From an uncultured Clostridia bacterium (GTDB lineage Bacteria > Bacillota > Clostridia > UBA1381): a stretch of 43,809 nucleotides of DNA. Under the pieces are notes generated by a model. That model was given only the letters and a program-made list of their open reading frames with translations. It had not been told where the DNA came from and ran no database searches. Every line of letters begins with the position of its first letter. Positions within the stretch are counted from its first letter, which is position 1. The stretch spans positions 1 through 43,809 of the forward strand of contig CAKSPW010000011.1 in NCBI GenBank assembly GCA_934486495.1, written 5' to 3'. The translations under genes and the position numbers were made by a program. Positions 15,867 through 22,842 of the stretch are shown here, piece by piece.

Positions 15867-16697
15867 TCAGTCGTTCTGATGCTCCGCCAAATATTCCTCA
15901 AAGCTGCTTGCCTTCGGCTTATCTGCCGGCTTGCCGCCGCCCGGATATGTCATGGGTAAATCCTCCTCATCGGCATAACCGTTATGAACGGCAAACTTAG
16001 CCTCAGCAGGCTTTTCGTCATATGTTTTATGCGGTCTTCTCTGATAAGTTTTCTTTCTTTCGTTTTTCGGAGCAATTACAACCTTTCTGTACGGCTCCTC
16101 ACCGATTGAGAATGTTGTAACATACTCGTTATCCTGAAGATTTGCATGAATAATGCGTCTTTCGTACGGATTCATCGGCTCAAGAGTATATCTCTTACCG
16201 CTTCTGCCAACCTTTGCCGCAAGACGCTCCGAAAGAGCTTTTAGTGATTCAACTCTCTTTTCTCTGTAACCCTCTGTATCGAGCGTAACACGAGTGTATG
16301 CATATTTATCTCTGTTCTTGTTAGCAACAAGTGATGTTAAATACTGCAAGCTGTCAAGAGTATCGCCTCTTTTGCCGATAATAATTCCCATATTATCGCC
16401 GCTTAAGTCGATATTAATCGAATCGTCCTCATGAACAACATCAATTCCGACCTCAAGATTCATAGCGGAGAATATATCGGAAAGAAATTTTTTCGCACAG
16501 CCTGCAACACTGTCTTTAACCTCGACTCTTACAAGTGCGTCCTTTGTTCCTATACCCAAAAAACCCTTTGACGGCTCCTCGAGTACTGTATACGTAACGT
16601 CTTCCTCTCCTACTCCCAACTCTTCAAGAGCGAGAGCCAACGCTTCTTCAACGGTTTTTCCCTTTTTTTCTATTGTTTTTGCTGGGCAATTTGACAT
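15867..16697 (-). CDS. jag: RNA-binding protein Jag/KhpB
   Basis: This 276-aa protein has three domains. An N-terminal Jag_N domain (about 1-55) includes the conserved turn KGFLGIGTKDALV. A KH domain (about 85-150) has the loop IIIGKRGDTLDSLQYL, and an R3H domain (about 155-215) contains NPYERRIIH. A basic/acidic low-complexity tail follows. KhpB proteins bind many RNAs and influence cell elongation and sporulation. The ATG at 16697 is preferred, with AAAGGGG 8-9 bases before it; a TTG eight codons earlier would overlap that site. The start lies inside the last 50 nt of yidC, so translation is probably coupled. It is the last gene of its operon. Confidence 0.93.
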   Translation of the reverse strand: MSNCPAKTIEKKGKTVEEALALALEELGVGEEDVTYTVLEEPSKGFLGIGTKDALVRVEVKDSVAGCAKKFLSDIFSAMNLEVGIDVVHEDDSINIDLSGDNMGIIIGKRGDTLDSLQYLTSLVANKNRDKYAYTRVTLDTEGYREKRVESLKALSERLAAKVGRSGKRYTLEPMNPYERRIIHANLQDNEYVTTFSIGEEPYRKVVIAPKNERKKTYQRRPHKTYDEKPAEAKFAVHNGYADEEDLPMTYPGGGKPADKPKASSFEEYLAEHQND

Positions 16698-17604
16698 CAA
16701 TGTCGTCCCCTTTCTTATCAAAATAATAATTTAATACGAGCTGCTGAAGAACCTGTACAACGCTGCTGATTATCCAATATACACCCATTCCCGACGGGAG
16801 AGTCAATGTAAAAAATCCTGTCATGAGCGGCATCATAATGTTCATCGTGTTTGCCATCTGCGAAGATGTATCCTCTGCAGTGTCAGACGGCTTTGTGCCA
16901 GACTGAGCCTGTGTTATTTTTGTGCTCCAAAGTGTTGATAAAACCGCAAGAACAGGAATAAGTATGAGAAGAACAATTCCCATATCGCTGAAATCAAGCG
17001 CCATTAATCTGTTTACAGCGGCCATCGGCGTATTTGAAAGATCAAGTCCAAGGAAGTTAAAATTAAACGCCCATTCAAGATGCTCACCGAGTATCGAGCA
17101 CCATTTGGAAATCTGAATTTGTCCTGTTTTAACGAGCATGGCAAGGTCTGTGCTTGCCAAATTTCCGACAAGGTCAGGATAGCTTGCAATCATCTTATCT
17201 CTGATTGCGCCTACAATATCAAGATTTGCCTGTGTCCATTCCGTAACACCGGCAAGATATGTTATAGGTCTTTGGATAACCTGGTACAAACCTATGAGTA
17301 TAGGCATCTGTATCAGCATAGGAAGACAGCCGCCCATCATGCTGACGTTGTTATCCTTATAAATCTTCATCATTTCTCTTTGAAGCTTGTCCTTGTCGTT
17401 TGCATACTTCTTTTGAAGCTCTGCAATGATAGGCTGAATTTTCTGCTGCTTGCGCATCGCCTTTTGCGATTTAATATTAAGCGGAAGCAGTATCACCTTA
17501 ATAATAATCGTGAACAAAATAATGGCAAGACCGTAATTCTGAACACCCTTATATATAAGGTCGATAATATAGCCAAGAGGTCTTGTAATTAAATAATGAA
17601 ACAT
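16648..17604 (-). CDS. yidC: Membrane protein insertase YidC/Oxa1/SpoIIIJ family
   Basis: This 318-aa polytopic membrane protein inserts and folds proteins in the cytoplasmic membrane, alone or with SecYEG. The N-terminal hydrophobic segment, the amphipathic loop with QKAMRKQQKIQPIIAELQKK near residue 48, MMGGCLPMLIQMPILIGLY near 94 and a C-terminal MGVYWIISSVVQVLQQ mark the family. There is no lipobox at the N-terminus, unlike Bacillus SpoIIIJ. In the first conserved helix (TIIIKVILLPL) a Lys stands where many homologues have the groove Arg. The Lys-rich C-tail fits ribosome contact. It lies between yidD and jag, and its 3' end overlaps jag. Confidence 0.94.
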   Translation of the reverse strand: MFHYLITRPLGYIIDLIYKGVQNYGLAIILFTIIIKVILLPLNIKSQKAMRKQQKIQPIIAELQKKYANDKDKLQREMMKIYKDNNVSMMGGCLPMLIQMPILIGLYQVIQRPITYLAGVTEWTQANLDIVGAIRDKMIASYPDLVGNLASTDLAMLVKTGQIQISKWCSILGEHLEWAFNFNFLGLDLSNTPMAAVNRLMALDFSDMGIVLLILIPVLAVLSTLWSTKITQAQSGTKPSDTAEDTSSQMANTMNIMMPLMTGFFTLTLPSGMGVYWIISSVVQVLQQLVLNYYFDKKGDDIDVKLPSKNNRKKGKNR

Positions 17605-17639
17605 AGCTTAAATCCTCTCTGTTTATAGTGCTGTATCTT

Positions 17640-17852
17640 TTACGGAACAGGGTCGTAACCGCCCTTGCAAAACGGCTGACATCTCAGCAGTCTTTTTACC
17701 GCAAGAAATCCGCCCTTAATTGCTCCGTACCGCTCCACGGCGGTATACGCATATTCCGAGCAAGTCGGAATAAACCGACAGCAAGCCCCGCCTTTATACG
17801 GGGAAATATGGTGTCTGTAAAATTTTATTAACCAAAGTAAAATCTTTTTCAT
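17640..17852 (-). CDS. yidD: Membrane protein insertion efficiency factor YidD
   Basis: This 70-aa protein of the YidD family carries the conserved core HHISPYKGGACCRFIPTCSE and YGAIKGGFLAVKRLLRC with its cysteines. It assists YidC-dependent membrane insertion at the inner face of the membrane. It starts 5 bp after the rnpA stop codon and ends 35 bp before yidC, exactly in the conserved rnpA-yidD-yidC order. Confidence 0.95.
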   Translation of the reverse strand: MKKILLWLIKFYRHHISPYKGGACCRFIPTCSEYAYTAVERYGAIKGGFLAVKRLLRCQPFCKGGYDPVP

Positions 17853-17857
17853 TTCTT

Positions 17858-18211
17858 TTAACAGCAGTCCTCCGATTGAATGTACAATCCCGTTTTAATA
17901 AGTGCGGCCTTTAAATCATGCGTAACCTGACCGCTCTTTTTTCCGTCAATCCTGTTTCTTGCAACAATAATAAGGTCGTATCCGTTTGCAATATTATTCT
18001 CGAGCGAGTCAAATGCCACACGCATTAAACGCTTTGCTCTGTTTCTCTTAACAGCATTGCCCACTCCCTTGCTCACCGTCAACCCGACACGAACAGTTCG
18101 TCTTTTATTTTTTAGAGCATACACCACAATCGTACCCGCAACGCCGCTTTTGCCGCGTGCGTACAATCTTCTGAAATCCTTGTTAAGCTTCAGTATTTTT
18201 TCTTTTTTCAT
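17858..18211 (-). CDS. rnpA: Ribonuclease P protein component
   Basis: This 117-aa basic protein is the subunit of RNase P that helps the catalytic RNA remove 5' leaders from precursor tRNAs. It shows the typical start LNKDFRRLYARG, the VGLTVSKGVGNAVKRNRAKR motif (the RNR signature) near residues 50-70, and DLIIVARN near 89. The ATG at 18211 is the only start giving the standard N-terminus, although its ribosome binding site is weak. Upstream, a 7-bp hairpin at 18243-18259 separates it from rpmH and may reduce its expression compared with L34. Confidence 0.94.
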   Translation of the reverse strand: MKKEKILKLNKDFRRLYARGKSGVAGTIVVYALKNKRRTVRVGLTVSKGVGNAVKRNRAKRLMRVAFDSLENNIANGYDLIIVARNRIDGKKSGQVTHDLKAALIKTGLYIQSEDCC

Positions 18212-18242
18212 AATTTCAAATAATACAAAAAGGCAAAAAGTC

Positions 18243-18259
18243 AAGGGACCTTGTCCCTT
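18243..18259 (-). promoter_or_regulatory. Hairpin between rpmH and rnpA
   Basis: AAGGGAC (18243-18249) and GTCCCTT (18253-18259) form a perfect 7-bp stem with a 3-nt loop; on the minus strand GACTTTTTG follows. It could act as a partial terminator or processing site that gives much more L34 than RnpA, as is needed in all cells. Confidence 0.55.
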
Positions 18260-18294
18260 CTCTCCTTGCCTGAACATTTATGCTTAGCAACAGA

Positions 18295-18429
18295 TTATGC
18301 AGACAGCTTTTTTCTGCCCTTTAATCTTCTGCTTGCTAAAATCTTTCTTCCGGAAGAAGTACTCATTCTCTTTCTAAATCCGTGTTCCTTCGCTCTTTGA
18401 CGCTTTTTAGGCTGGAATGTTCTTTTCAT
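18295..18429 (-). CDS. rpmH: Large-subunit ribosomal protein bL34
   Basis: This 44-aa, strongly basic protein begins MKRTFQPKKRQRAKEHGF and includes RMSTSSGRKILASRRLKGR, the invariant L34 sequence. It is a small protein of the 50S subunit. The ATG at 18429 is preceded by GGGAGG. It heads the rpmH-rnpA-yidD-yidC-jag operon behind a consensus promoter. In most bacteria dnaA and oriC adjoin rpmH; here a MATE transporter gene is found instead. Confidence 0.97.
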   Translation of the reverse strand: MKRTFQPKKRQRAKEHGFRKRMSTSSGRKILASRRLKGRKKLSA

Positions 18430-18519
18430 GCATAACACCTCCCAAATATTTTTGTTACTGAAATCGATAACAATTATTTTCAATCCAACAAATCGTAAAA
18501 CTCATTAGACACCTTTCTA

Positions 18520-18548
18520 ATTATACAGATTTTCGGCGCATTTGTCAA
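18520..18548 (-). promoter_or_regulatory. Consensus promoter of the rpmH operon
   Basis: On the minus strand a perfect TTGACA (18543-18548) and a perfect TATAAT (18520-18525) are separated by 17 bp, about 90 bp upstream of rpmH. The strength fits a ribosomal-protein gene. Confidence 0.9.
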
Positions 18549-18628
18549 GTGTTTTACGTCATTTTTTTTAGCTTTGGTAAAAATATAGTAATATTGCACA
18601 CACAAGCGCTACATTTTTCACAAATTCA

Positions 18629-19981
18629 TTAAGCCGAAAAGCTCTTAATTACACGCTTCCACACAAAAATCGAAAGCACGCCGTTTACCGCAAATGCAAT
18701 AAACCAGGAAATCGGATACGATGCAAAAAGCGCATCGAGCGTCATAATGCTTTGAAAAATGGTTTTTACATAAATTATACGCAAAACGCATATCGCAAAT
18801 ACAGATATAATCATTGGCTCGAGCGAGTATCCGAGTCCGCGCATAAACGCCATTACCGTTTCGTTAAGTCCGCACAAGAAATACGTCAAACATATAATCG
18901 TAAGTCTTGTTACACCTGCTTCTATTACTGCCGGTTTCTTTGAATAAATGCTCAATAGCGGTCTTGCAAATACTACAACCGCCGCTGAAATCAAAAACAC
19001 TACCACAATCTGAAGCACAATGCACGTACCGAGTCCTTTTTTTATTCTCGAGAGCTTTTTCGCACCGTAATTTTGTCCCGTAAACGTAAGCATACCCTGC
19101 GAAATTCCGTTAAGCACAGCATAAACAAAGCCCTCTATATTTGATGCTGCCGTACTGCCTGCCATTATTGTCGAACCAAATCTGTTTACAGCCGACTGTA
19201 TTATGACGTTTGAAATCGAAAACATACTTCCTTGTATCCCCGTCGGCAATCCGATTTTCGTCATTGTCTTAAATTCTTTGCTGTAGATTCGGATATTTTT
19301 TACATCTATCCGATAGCTTTCCTCACTTTTAATAAGACACGCTATAACGCACGCCGCACTGACCGCCTGTGATACCGCCGTAGCAACAGCAACCCCGGCA
19401 ACACCCATTTTAAGACATATTACAAACACAAGATTTAGTATTACGTTTACAACACCCGCAACCGTCAAATACACAAGCGGACGTTTAGTATCGCCTACCG
19501 CACGTAATATACTGCTGCCGAAATTATAAAGCATAAAACCCGGCATTCCGAGAAAATATATCTTCATATACTGCGTAGCGCCCTCTATAACATCACCCGG
19601 CGTATCCATAAGAACAAGCAATCTGCGTGCCAGAACAAAGCCTGCAATCATAAGTCCAAATCCGAAAATAACCGCCGTTGCAATGCTTGTTGACACCGCT
19701 CTTGCTATTCCCTTTTTATCGTTTGCACCGAAACATCTCGATATAACAACGCTTGCGCCTGCCGAGTAACCTATAAATACATTAATAAGCAGGTTTATAA
19801 GACTCGATGTCGAGCCTACTGCAGCCATAGCCTCCTGTCCGTCAAATCTGCCGACAACTATTACATCGGCAGCGTTAAACAAAAGCTGTAGAATGCTCGA
19901 TAGTATAAGCGGCAGAGAAAAAAGTGCTATTGACCTTAGTATACTGCCACCGGTCATGTTAAGTTCATATTTCTTCATCAT
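18629..19981 (-). CDS. MATE family multidrug/toxin efflux transporter
   Basis: This 450-aa inner-membrane protein has about 12 hydrophobic segments in two related halves, matching the MATE (DinF/NorM/MepA-like) fold. Family features are MTGGSILRSIALFSLPLILS near the start, NAADVIVVGRFDGQEAMAAVG near residue 40, the second-half NRFGSTIMAGSTAASNIEG and GQNYGAKKLSRIKKG. Such transporters export cationic drugs or metabolites using a Na+ or H+ gradient. The ATG at 19981 is chosen because GGAGG lies 7 bases upstream; the frame continues six codons beyond. It lies between the L32 operon terminator and the rpmH promoter, so it is probably expressed separately. The substrate is unknown. Confidence 0.9.
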   Translation of the reverse strand: MMKKYELNMTGGSILRSIALFSLPLILSSILQLLFNAADVIVVGRFDGQEAMAAVGSTSSLINLLINVFIGYSAGASVVISRCFGANDKKGIARAVSTSIATAVIFGFGLMIAGFVLARRLLVLMDTPGDVIEGATQYMKIYFLGMPGFMLYNFGSSILRAVGDTKRPLVYLTVAGVVNVILNLVFVICLKMGVAGVAVATAVSQAVSAACVIACLIKSEESYRIDVKNIRIYSKEFKTMTKIGLPTGIQGSMFSISNVIIQSAVNRFGSTIMAGSTAASNIEGFVYAVLNGISQGMLTFTGQNYGAKKLSRIKKGLGTCIVLQIVVVFLISAAVVVFARPLLSIYSKKPAVIEAGVTRLTIICLTYFLCGLNETVMAFMRGLGYSLEPMIISVFAICVLRIIYVKTIFQSIMTLDALFASYPISWFIAFAVNGVLSIFVWKRVIKSFSA

Positions 19982-20017
19982 TTTGCCGCCTCCGTTCATA
20001 TGCAGCCAATATTAAAT

Positions 20018-20066
20018 GATAAAAAGCAAGATAACACAAAACGTTACCGATTATGTTATCCTGCTT
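20018..20066 (-). terminator. Intrinsic terminator after rpmF
   Basis: AAGCAAGATAACA (20024-20036) and TGTTATCCTGCTT (20054-20066) form a 13-bp stem with one G-U pair in the minus-strand RNA. It is followed by TTTTTATC and lies 28 bp after the rpmF stop. Confidence 0.85.
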
Positions 20067-20093
20067 AAAAATCTTATAAAGAATTAATCTTTA

Positions 20094-20282
20094 TTATTTA
20101 GCGGCTTCATCAACCTTAATTACTTCTTTTCCGTTGTAATAGCCGCAAGCCTTACATACTCTGTGAGGCATTTTATATTCGTGACACTTAGGACACTCAA
20201 CCATACCGGGAACTGAAAGCTTCCAGTTAGCACGTCTCTTATCACGTCTTGATTTTGACACTTTACCCTTAGGTACAGCCAT
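20094..20282 (-). CDS. rpmF: Large-subunit ribosomal protein bL32
   Basis: This 62-aa basic protein of the 50S subunit has the family start MAVPKGKVSKSRRDKRRA and a zinc ribbon with CPKCHEYKMPHRVCKACGYY, which keeps all four cysteines (a zinc-binding form). A very good AGGAGG ribosome binding site precedes the ATG. It follows yceD by 27 bp, a nearly universal pair, and ends in a strong terminator. The usual plsX/fabH partners are not next to it. Confidence 0.96.
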   Translation of the reverse strand: MAVPKGKVSKSRRDKRRANWKLSVPGMVECPKCHEYKMPHRVCKACGYYNGKEVIKVDEAAK

Positions 20283-20309
20283 TTACTACACCTCCTAAAA
20301 ATTCAAAGG

Positions 20310-20825
20310 TCAGCTGTCATTTCTGCTGTCCATTATTTTTTTAAGCGCTTCCCAGCGCGGATCAATCTGCTCCTTATCGCAGCCGCAATCGCCTTTGTTA
20401 AGGTTTGCACCGCATTCGGGGCATAAGCCTTTACAGTCATCACCGCATAAATATTTCGACGGCGCATTTACGTAAAATCCACTCATAATAACATCATCGG
20501 GCTCAATTTCATCACCTGTAATGACAATCATTTCACCGTCTGATGCGTCGGTTTCACTCTCACGCACATAAACCTCTTCAACATCGTAGCAAATACTCTG
20601 ACGTGTTTTTTCAAGGCATCTTGCGCAATTTGCGTAAAATTCAGCCTTTGCCGAACCTGTCAGTACAAGCTCTTTTCCGTTGTTCGTAAGAACTCCTTCA
20701 AAATGCAGAGGAGATATAAATTCATATTCATCACCGTGATAGCTGAAATTCTCCGCAGCAATATCGCCGCTTACCAAAATCCTTCCGCCTGCTTCAGCAG
20801 GCACATCGGTCAGCTTAATTTTCAT
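20310..20825 (-). CDS. yceD: YceD/DUF177 family protein, 23S rRNA accumulation protein
   Basis: This 171-aa cytoplasmic protein belongs to the YceD (DUF177) family encoded before rpmF in most bacteria and required for normal 23S rRNA accumulation in some. It keeps a CXXC-like pair in ANCARCLEKT near residue 73 and a C-terminal cysteine cluster CGDDCKGLCPECGANLNKGD typical of the family, which may bind metal. The ATG at 20825 is chosen over an in-frame GTG at 20843 because GGGAG lies between them. It begins 42 bp after rplL and may be transcribed with it. Confidence 0.85.
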   Translation of the reverse strand: MKIKLTDVPAEAGGRILVSGDIAAENFSYHGDEYEFISPLHFEGVLTNNGKELVLTGSAKAEFYANCARCLEKTRQSICYDVEEVYVRESETDASDGEMIVITGDEIEPDDVIMSGFYVNAPSKYLCGDDCKGLCPECGANLNKGDCGCDKEQIDPRWEALKKIMDSRNDS

Positions 20826-20867
20826 GGACAAACACACTCCCACCGAATAATTTTATTCATGCGGAAA

Positions 20868-21239
20868 TTATTTCAACTCTACCTTAGCTCCTGCTTCTTC
20901 CAACTTAGCCTTCATAGCTTCAGCTTCGTCCTTAGCAACAGCTTCTTTAATTGTTCCGGGTGCACCGTCAACAAGAGCCTTAGCTTCCTTAAGTCCGAGA
21001 CCTGTAAGCTCTCTTACAATCTTAATAACGCCGAGCTTTGATGCACCTGCTTCAGCAAGAATAACATCGAACTCTGACTTTTCCTCAGCTGCAGCGCCGC
21101 CTTCAGCAGCACCGCCGGCAACAACAACGGGAGCAGCGGCACTTACACCGAACTCTTCTTCCATCATCTTTACCAATTCAGCAACTTCCAATAATTTTAA
21201 CTCCTTAATCGAATCAAGGATTGCATTCAAATCTGCCAT
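20868..21239 (-). CDS. rplL: Large-subunit ribosomal protein bL12 (L7/L12)
   Basis: This 123-aa acidic stalk protein recruits translation factors to the ribosome. The N-terminal dimerisation part is followed by an Ala/Gly-rich hinge and the C-terminal globular domain with KLGVIKIVRELTGLGLKEAK and LVDGAPGTIKEAV, all standard for the family. The AGGAGG site is strong. It follows rplJ by 73 bp and would be regulated with it by the L10 leader. rpoB and rpoC, which usually follow, are absent here. Confidence 0.97.
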   Translation of the reverse strand: MADLNAILDSIKELKLLEVAELVKMMEEEFGVSAAAPVVVAGGAAEGGAAAEEKSEFDVILAEAGASKLGVIKIVRELTGLGLKEAKALVDGAPGTIKEAVAKDEAEAMKAKLEEAGAKVELK

Positions 21240-21312
21240 TGTTTTTTCCTCCTAAACATTTAAATCACGACTTTTTGCCGTTTTGCGTTTAACGCATTTT
21301 ACTTAAAGTCAA

Positions 21313-21948
21313 TCACTCAGCTGTTGTCTCTGCAGCAGCTTCAGCCGGAGCTTCTTCTGCCGGTGCAGCTTCCTCTACAGGTGCTGCCTCTGCCGGTGCA
21401 GCCTCCTCAGCAGGTGCTGCTTCTGCCGCCTTCTTTGCTATAAGATCAGCGATTTCTTCGCCGCCGTCAGCAATAGTAGCAAGCAATCTTGCAAGGTTTG
21501 AAATAGGTGCGTTCAAGCTGCCCATCATCTTTGCAATCAATGTCTCTCTTGACGGTGTAGCCGCCAGCTTTTTGATTTCATCAAGATTCATTACACTGCC
21601 GTCCATAAATCCGGACTTAAGCTCGAGCTTTTCGTTGTTCTTTGCATAATCGGCAAGAACCTTTGCCGGTGCAACTGCATCTGTATCAGAAACAGCCAAA
21701 GCCGTAGGACCGTGTAAAATCTCATCAAGTGCGTCAAGACCTGTTTCCTTTGCAGCAAGGCGGAGCAATGTATTCTTTACAACAAAGTATTTAACATTTG
21801 CAGCTCTGAGCTTTCTGCGAAGGTCAGTGTCTTCTTCAACAGTAAGTCCACGATAGTCAACGAGGACGCCTGTTTGTGCAGACTTTAAAACATCAACAAG
21901 CTCTGAAACTTGAGCTTTCTTTGCTTCTAAAACCTTTTCACTTGGCAT
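21313..21948 (-). CDS. rplJ: Large-subunit ribosomal protein uL10
   Basis: This 211-aa stalk base protein binds 23S rRNA and carries L12 dimers. The start MPSEKVLEAKKAQVSELVD, GVLVDYRGLTVEE near residue 30 and FVVKNTLLRLA near 56 are typical. The ATG at 21948 follows GAGGTG. The protein is about 40 residues longer than the usual 165-175: after LIAKKAAEAAPAEE the C-terminus consists almost only of Ala, Glu and Pro. A promoter and an L10-leader RNA with a terminator-like stem precede the gene. rplK and rplA are not upstream. Confidence 0.96.
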   Translation of the reverse strand: MPSEKVLEAKKAQVSELVDVLKSAQTGVLVDYRGLTVEEDTDLRRKLRAANVKYFVVKNTLLRLAAKETGLDALDEILHGPTALAVSDTDAVAPAKVLADYAKNNEKLELKSGFMDGSVMNLDEIKKLAATPSRETLIAKMMGSLNAPISNLARLLATIADGGEEIADLIAKKAAEAAPAEEAAPAEAAPVEEAAPAEEAPAEAAAETTAE

Positions 21949-21990
21949 GAAATTCACCTCCATAAAACATAAAATGTTTATTCCGCATTT

Positions 21991-22100
21991 AAAAAGCTTT
22001 GCATATCCACAGACACGCAAAGCAATAGTAATCGTTATTAATCACTATCCTCGGCGGGACTTATTTGTATGCCTGCTGTCTACGGAATTTGTTTTCCAAC
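21991..22100 (-). ncRNA. L10 leader (autoregulatory mRNA element of rplJL)
   Basis: The minus-strand RNA between the promoter and rplJ contains the conserved L10-leader segments CCGTAGACAGCAGGC and AAGTCCCGCCGAGG, where L10(L12)4 binds. A stem ATAGTGAT/ATTACTAT (22025-22048) follows, then a terminator-like hairpin GCTTTGC/GCAAAGC (21996-22023) followed by TTTTT. This fits transcription attenuation: when free L10 is abundant the terminator is favoured. Such a mechanism is known for the Bacillus rplJL operon; here it is inferred from sequence. Confidence 0.88.
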
Positions 22101-22106
22101 CTCTTA

Positions 22107-22135
22107 ATTATACATTATTAATTGACGTTTGTCAA
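22107..22135 (-). promoter_or_regulatory. Consensus promoter of rplJL
   Basis: On the minus strand a perfect TTGACA (22130-22135), a 17-bp spacer and a perfect TATAAT (22107-22112) are found. Transcription would start near 22100, just before the L10 leader. Confidence 0.93.
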
Positions 22136-22167
22136 CACTTTTTTTATATTTTTCATCATTATGTATA

Positions 22168-22193
22168 CTTTGCACAAAAGAAATCATGCAAAG
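22168..22193 (-). terminator. Weak candidate terminator after thiN
   Basis: CTTTGCA (22168-22174) and TGCAAAG (22187-22193) form a 7-bp stem, 41 bp past the thiN stop. It has no good T-run, so this is a tentative end for the long def-to-thiN operon. Confidence 0.3.
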
Positions 22194-22233
22194 AATTAAA
22201 AATGAATATCATATGTCATAAACGTACCGCAAC

Positions 22234-22842
22234 TCAATCCTTTGAGAATATAACAAGTCCCTCTCCGCATTCGGATTTATAAAAAGCGTCGTCCGAAACA
22301 ACCACGTTTGACACGCCGCGCGACTGTCCGAAATACAGTGTTTCACCGCATAGCGGATAGTCAAGTCCGCCTGTTGTAATACCCGTTATTTCCTTTGTAA
22401 ACGGAATCAGCGACACAAGACTTCCGTTCATATTTTTTATATGAAAATAATCCTTGTAGTAATAAACCGTGTTATGCTTATCGGCAACACAAGCCTTTAT
22501 TCCGCAGTCGGAAAACTGTTTAAGCATTGTAAGATTTGCGAGCGAATGGTCAAGTCTGCTGCCCGTGAATCCCAAAAGTACAACCTCATCGGGATTTTTT
22601 TCAATCGCTTTTTTTACAGCTATTTCACTGTCGGAAAAATCCTTTCGTTCGGGATATGAAATTTTATCCTTAACAGGCTCTATATCTGCGTCAACGGAAT
22701 CAAAATCTCCTATCAGCATATCGGTATGTATTGCGTATTTGAGCGCATGGTCGTAGCCGTGGTCGGCGCAGATTACAAAATCATCGTCCTTTATTGCCAT
22801 GCACGGCTCAAAATCACCGCCCGCTATTATAACAACTCTCAA
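22234..22842 (-). CDS. thiN: Thiamine pyrophosphokinase
   Basis: This 202-aa cytoplasmic enzyme converts thiamine plus ATP to thiamine diphosphate plus AMP. It shows an early VVIIAGGDFEP, CADHGYDHAL near residue 26, the metal-binding GDFDSVD near 45 and LLGFTGSRLDHSLAN near 90 (Asp-His pair conserved). The best start is the TTG at 22842: it overlaps the rpe stop by four bases (TTGA), has GGGGAAG 8 bases upstream and gives the family N-terminus. A GTG three codons earlier lacks correct spacing. It is the end of the rsgA/rpe/thiN segment, as in Bacillus. Confidence 0.9.
   Translation of the reverse strand: MRVVIIAGGDFEPCMAIKDDDFVICADHGYDHALKYAIHTDMLIGDFDSVDADIEPVKDKISYPERKDFSDSEIAVKKAIEKNPDEVVLLGFTGSRLDHSLANLTMLKQFSDCGIKACVADKHNTVYYYKDYFHIKNMNGSLVSLIPFTKEITGITTGGLDYPLCGETLYFGQSRGVSNVVVSDDAFYKSECGEGLVIFSKD

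Noticed and set aside
17080..17592. 170-codon plus-strand open frame
   Set aside because: It runs opposite yidC; the Cys/His-rich product is a typical antisense artefact.
18430..18628. Possible oriC before rpmH
   Set aside because: No DnaA boxes (TTATCCACA-like) and no dnaA gene nearby; only the rpmH promoter is supported.
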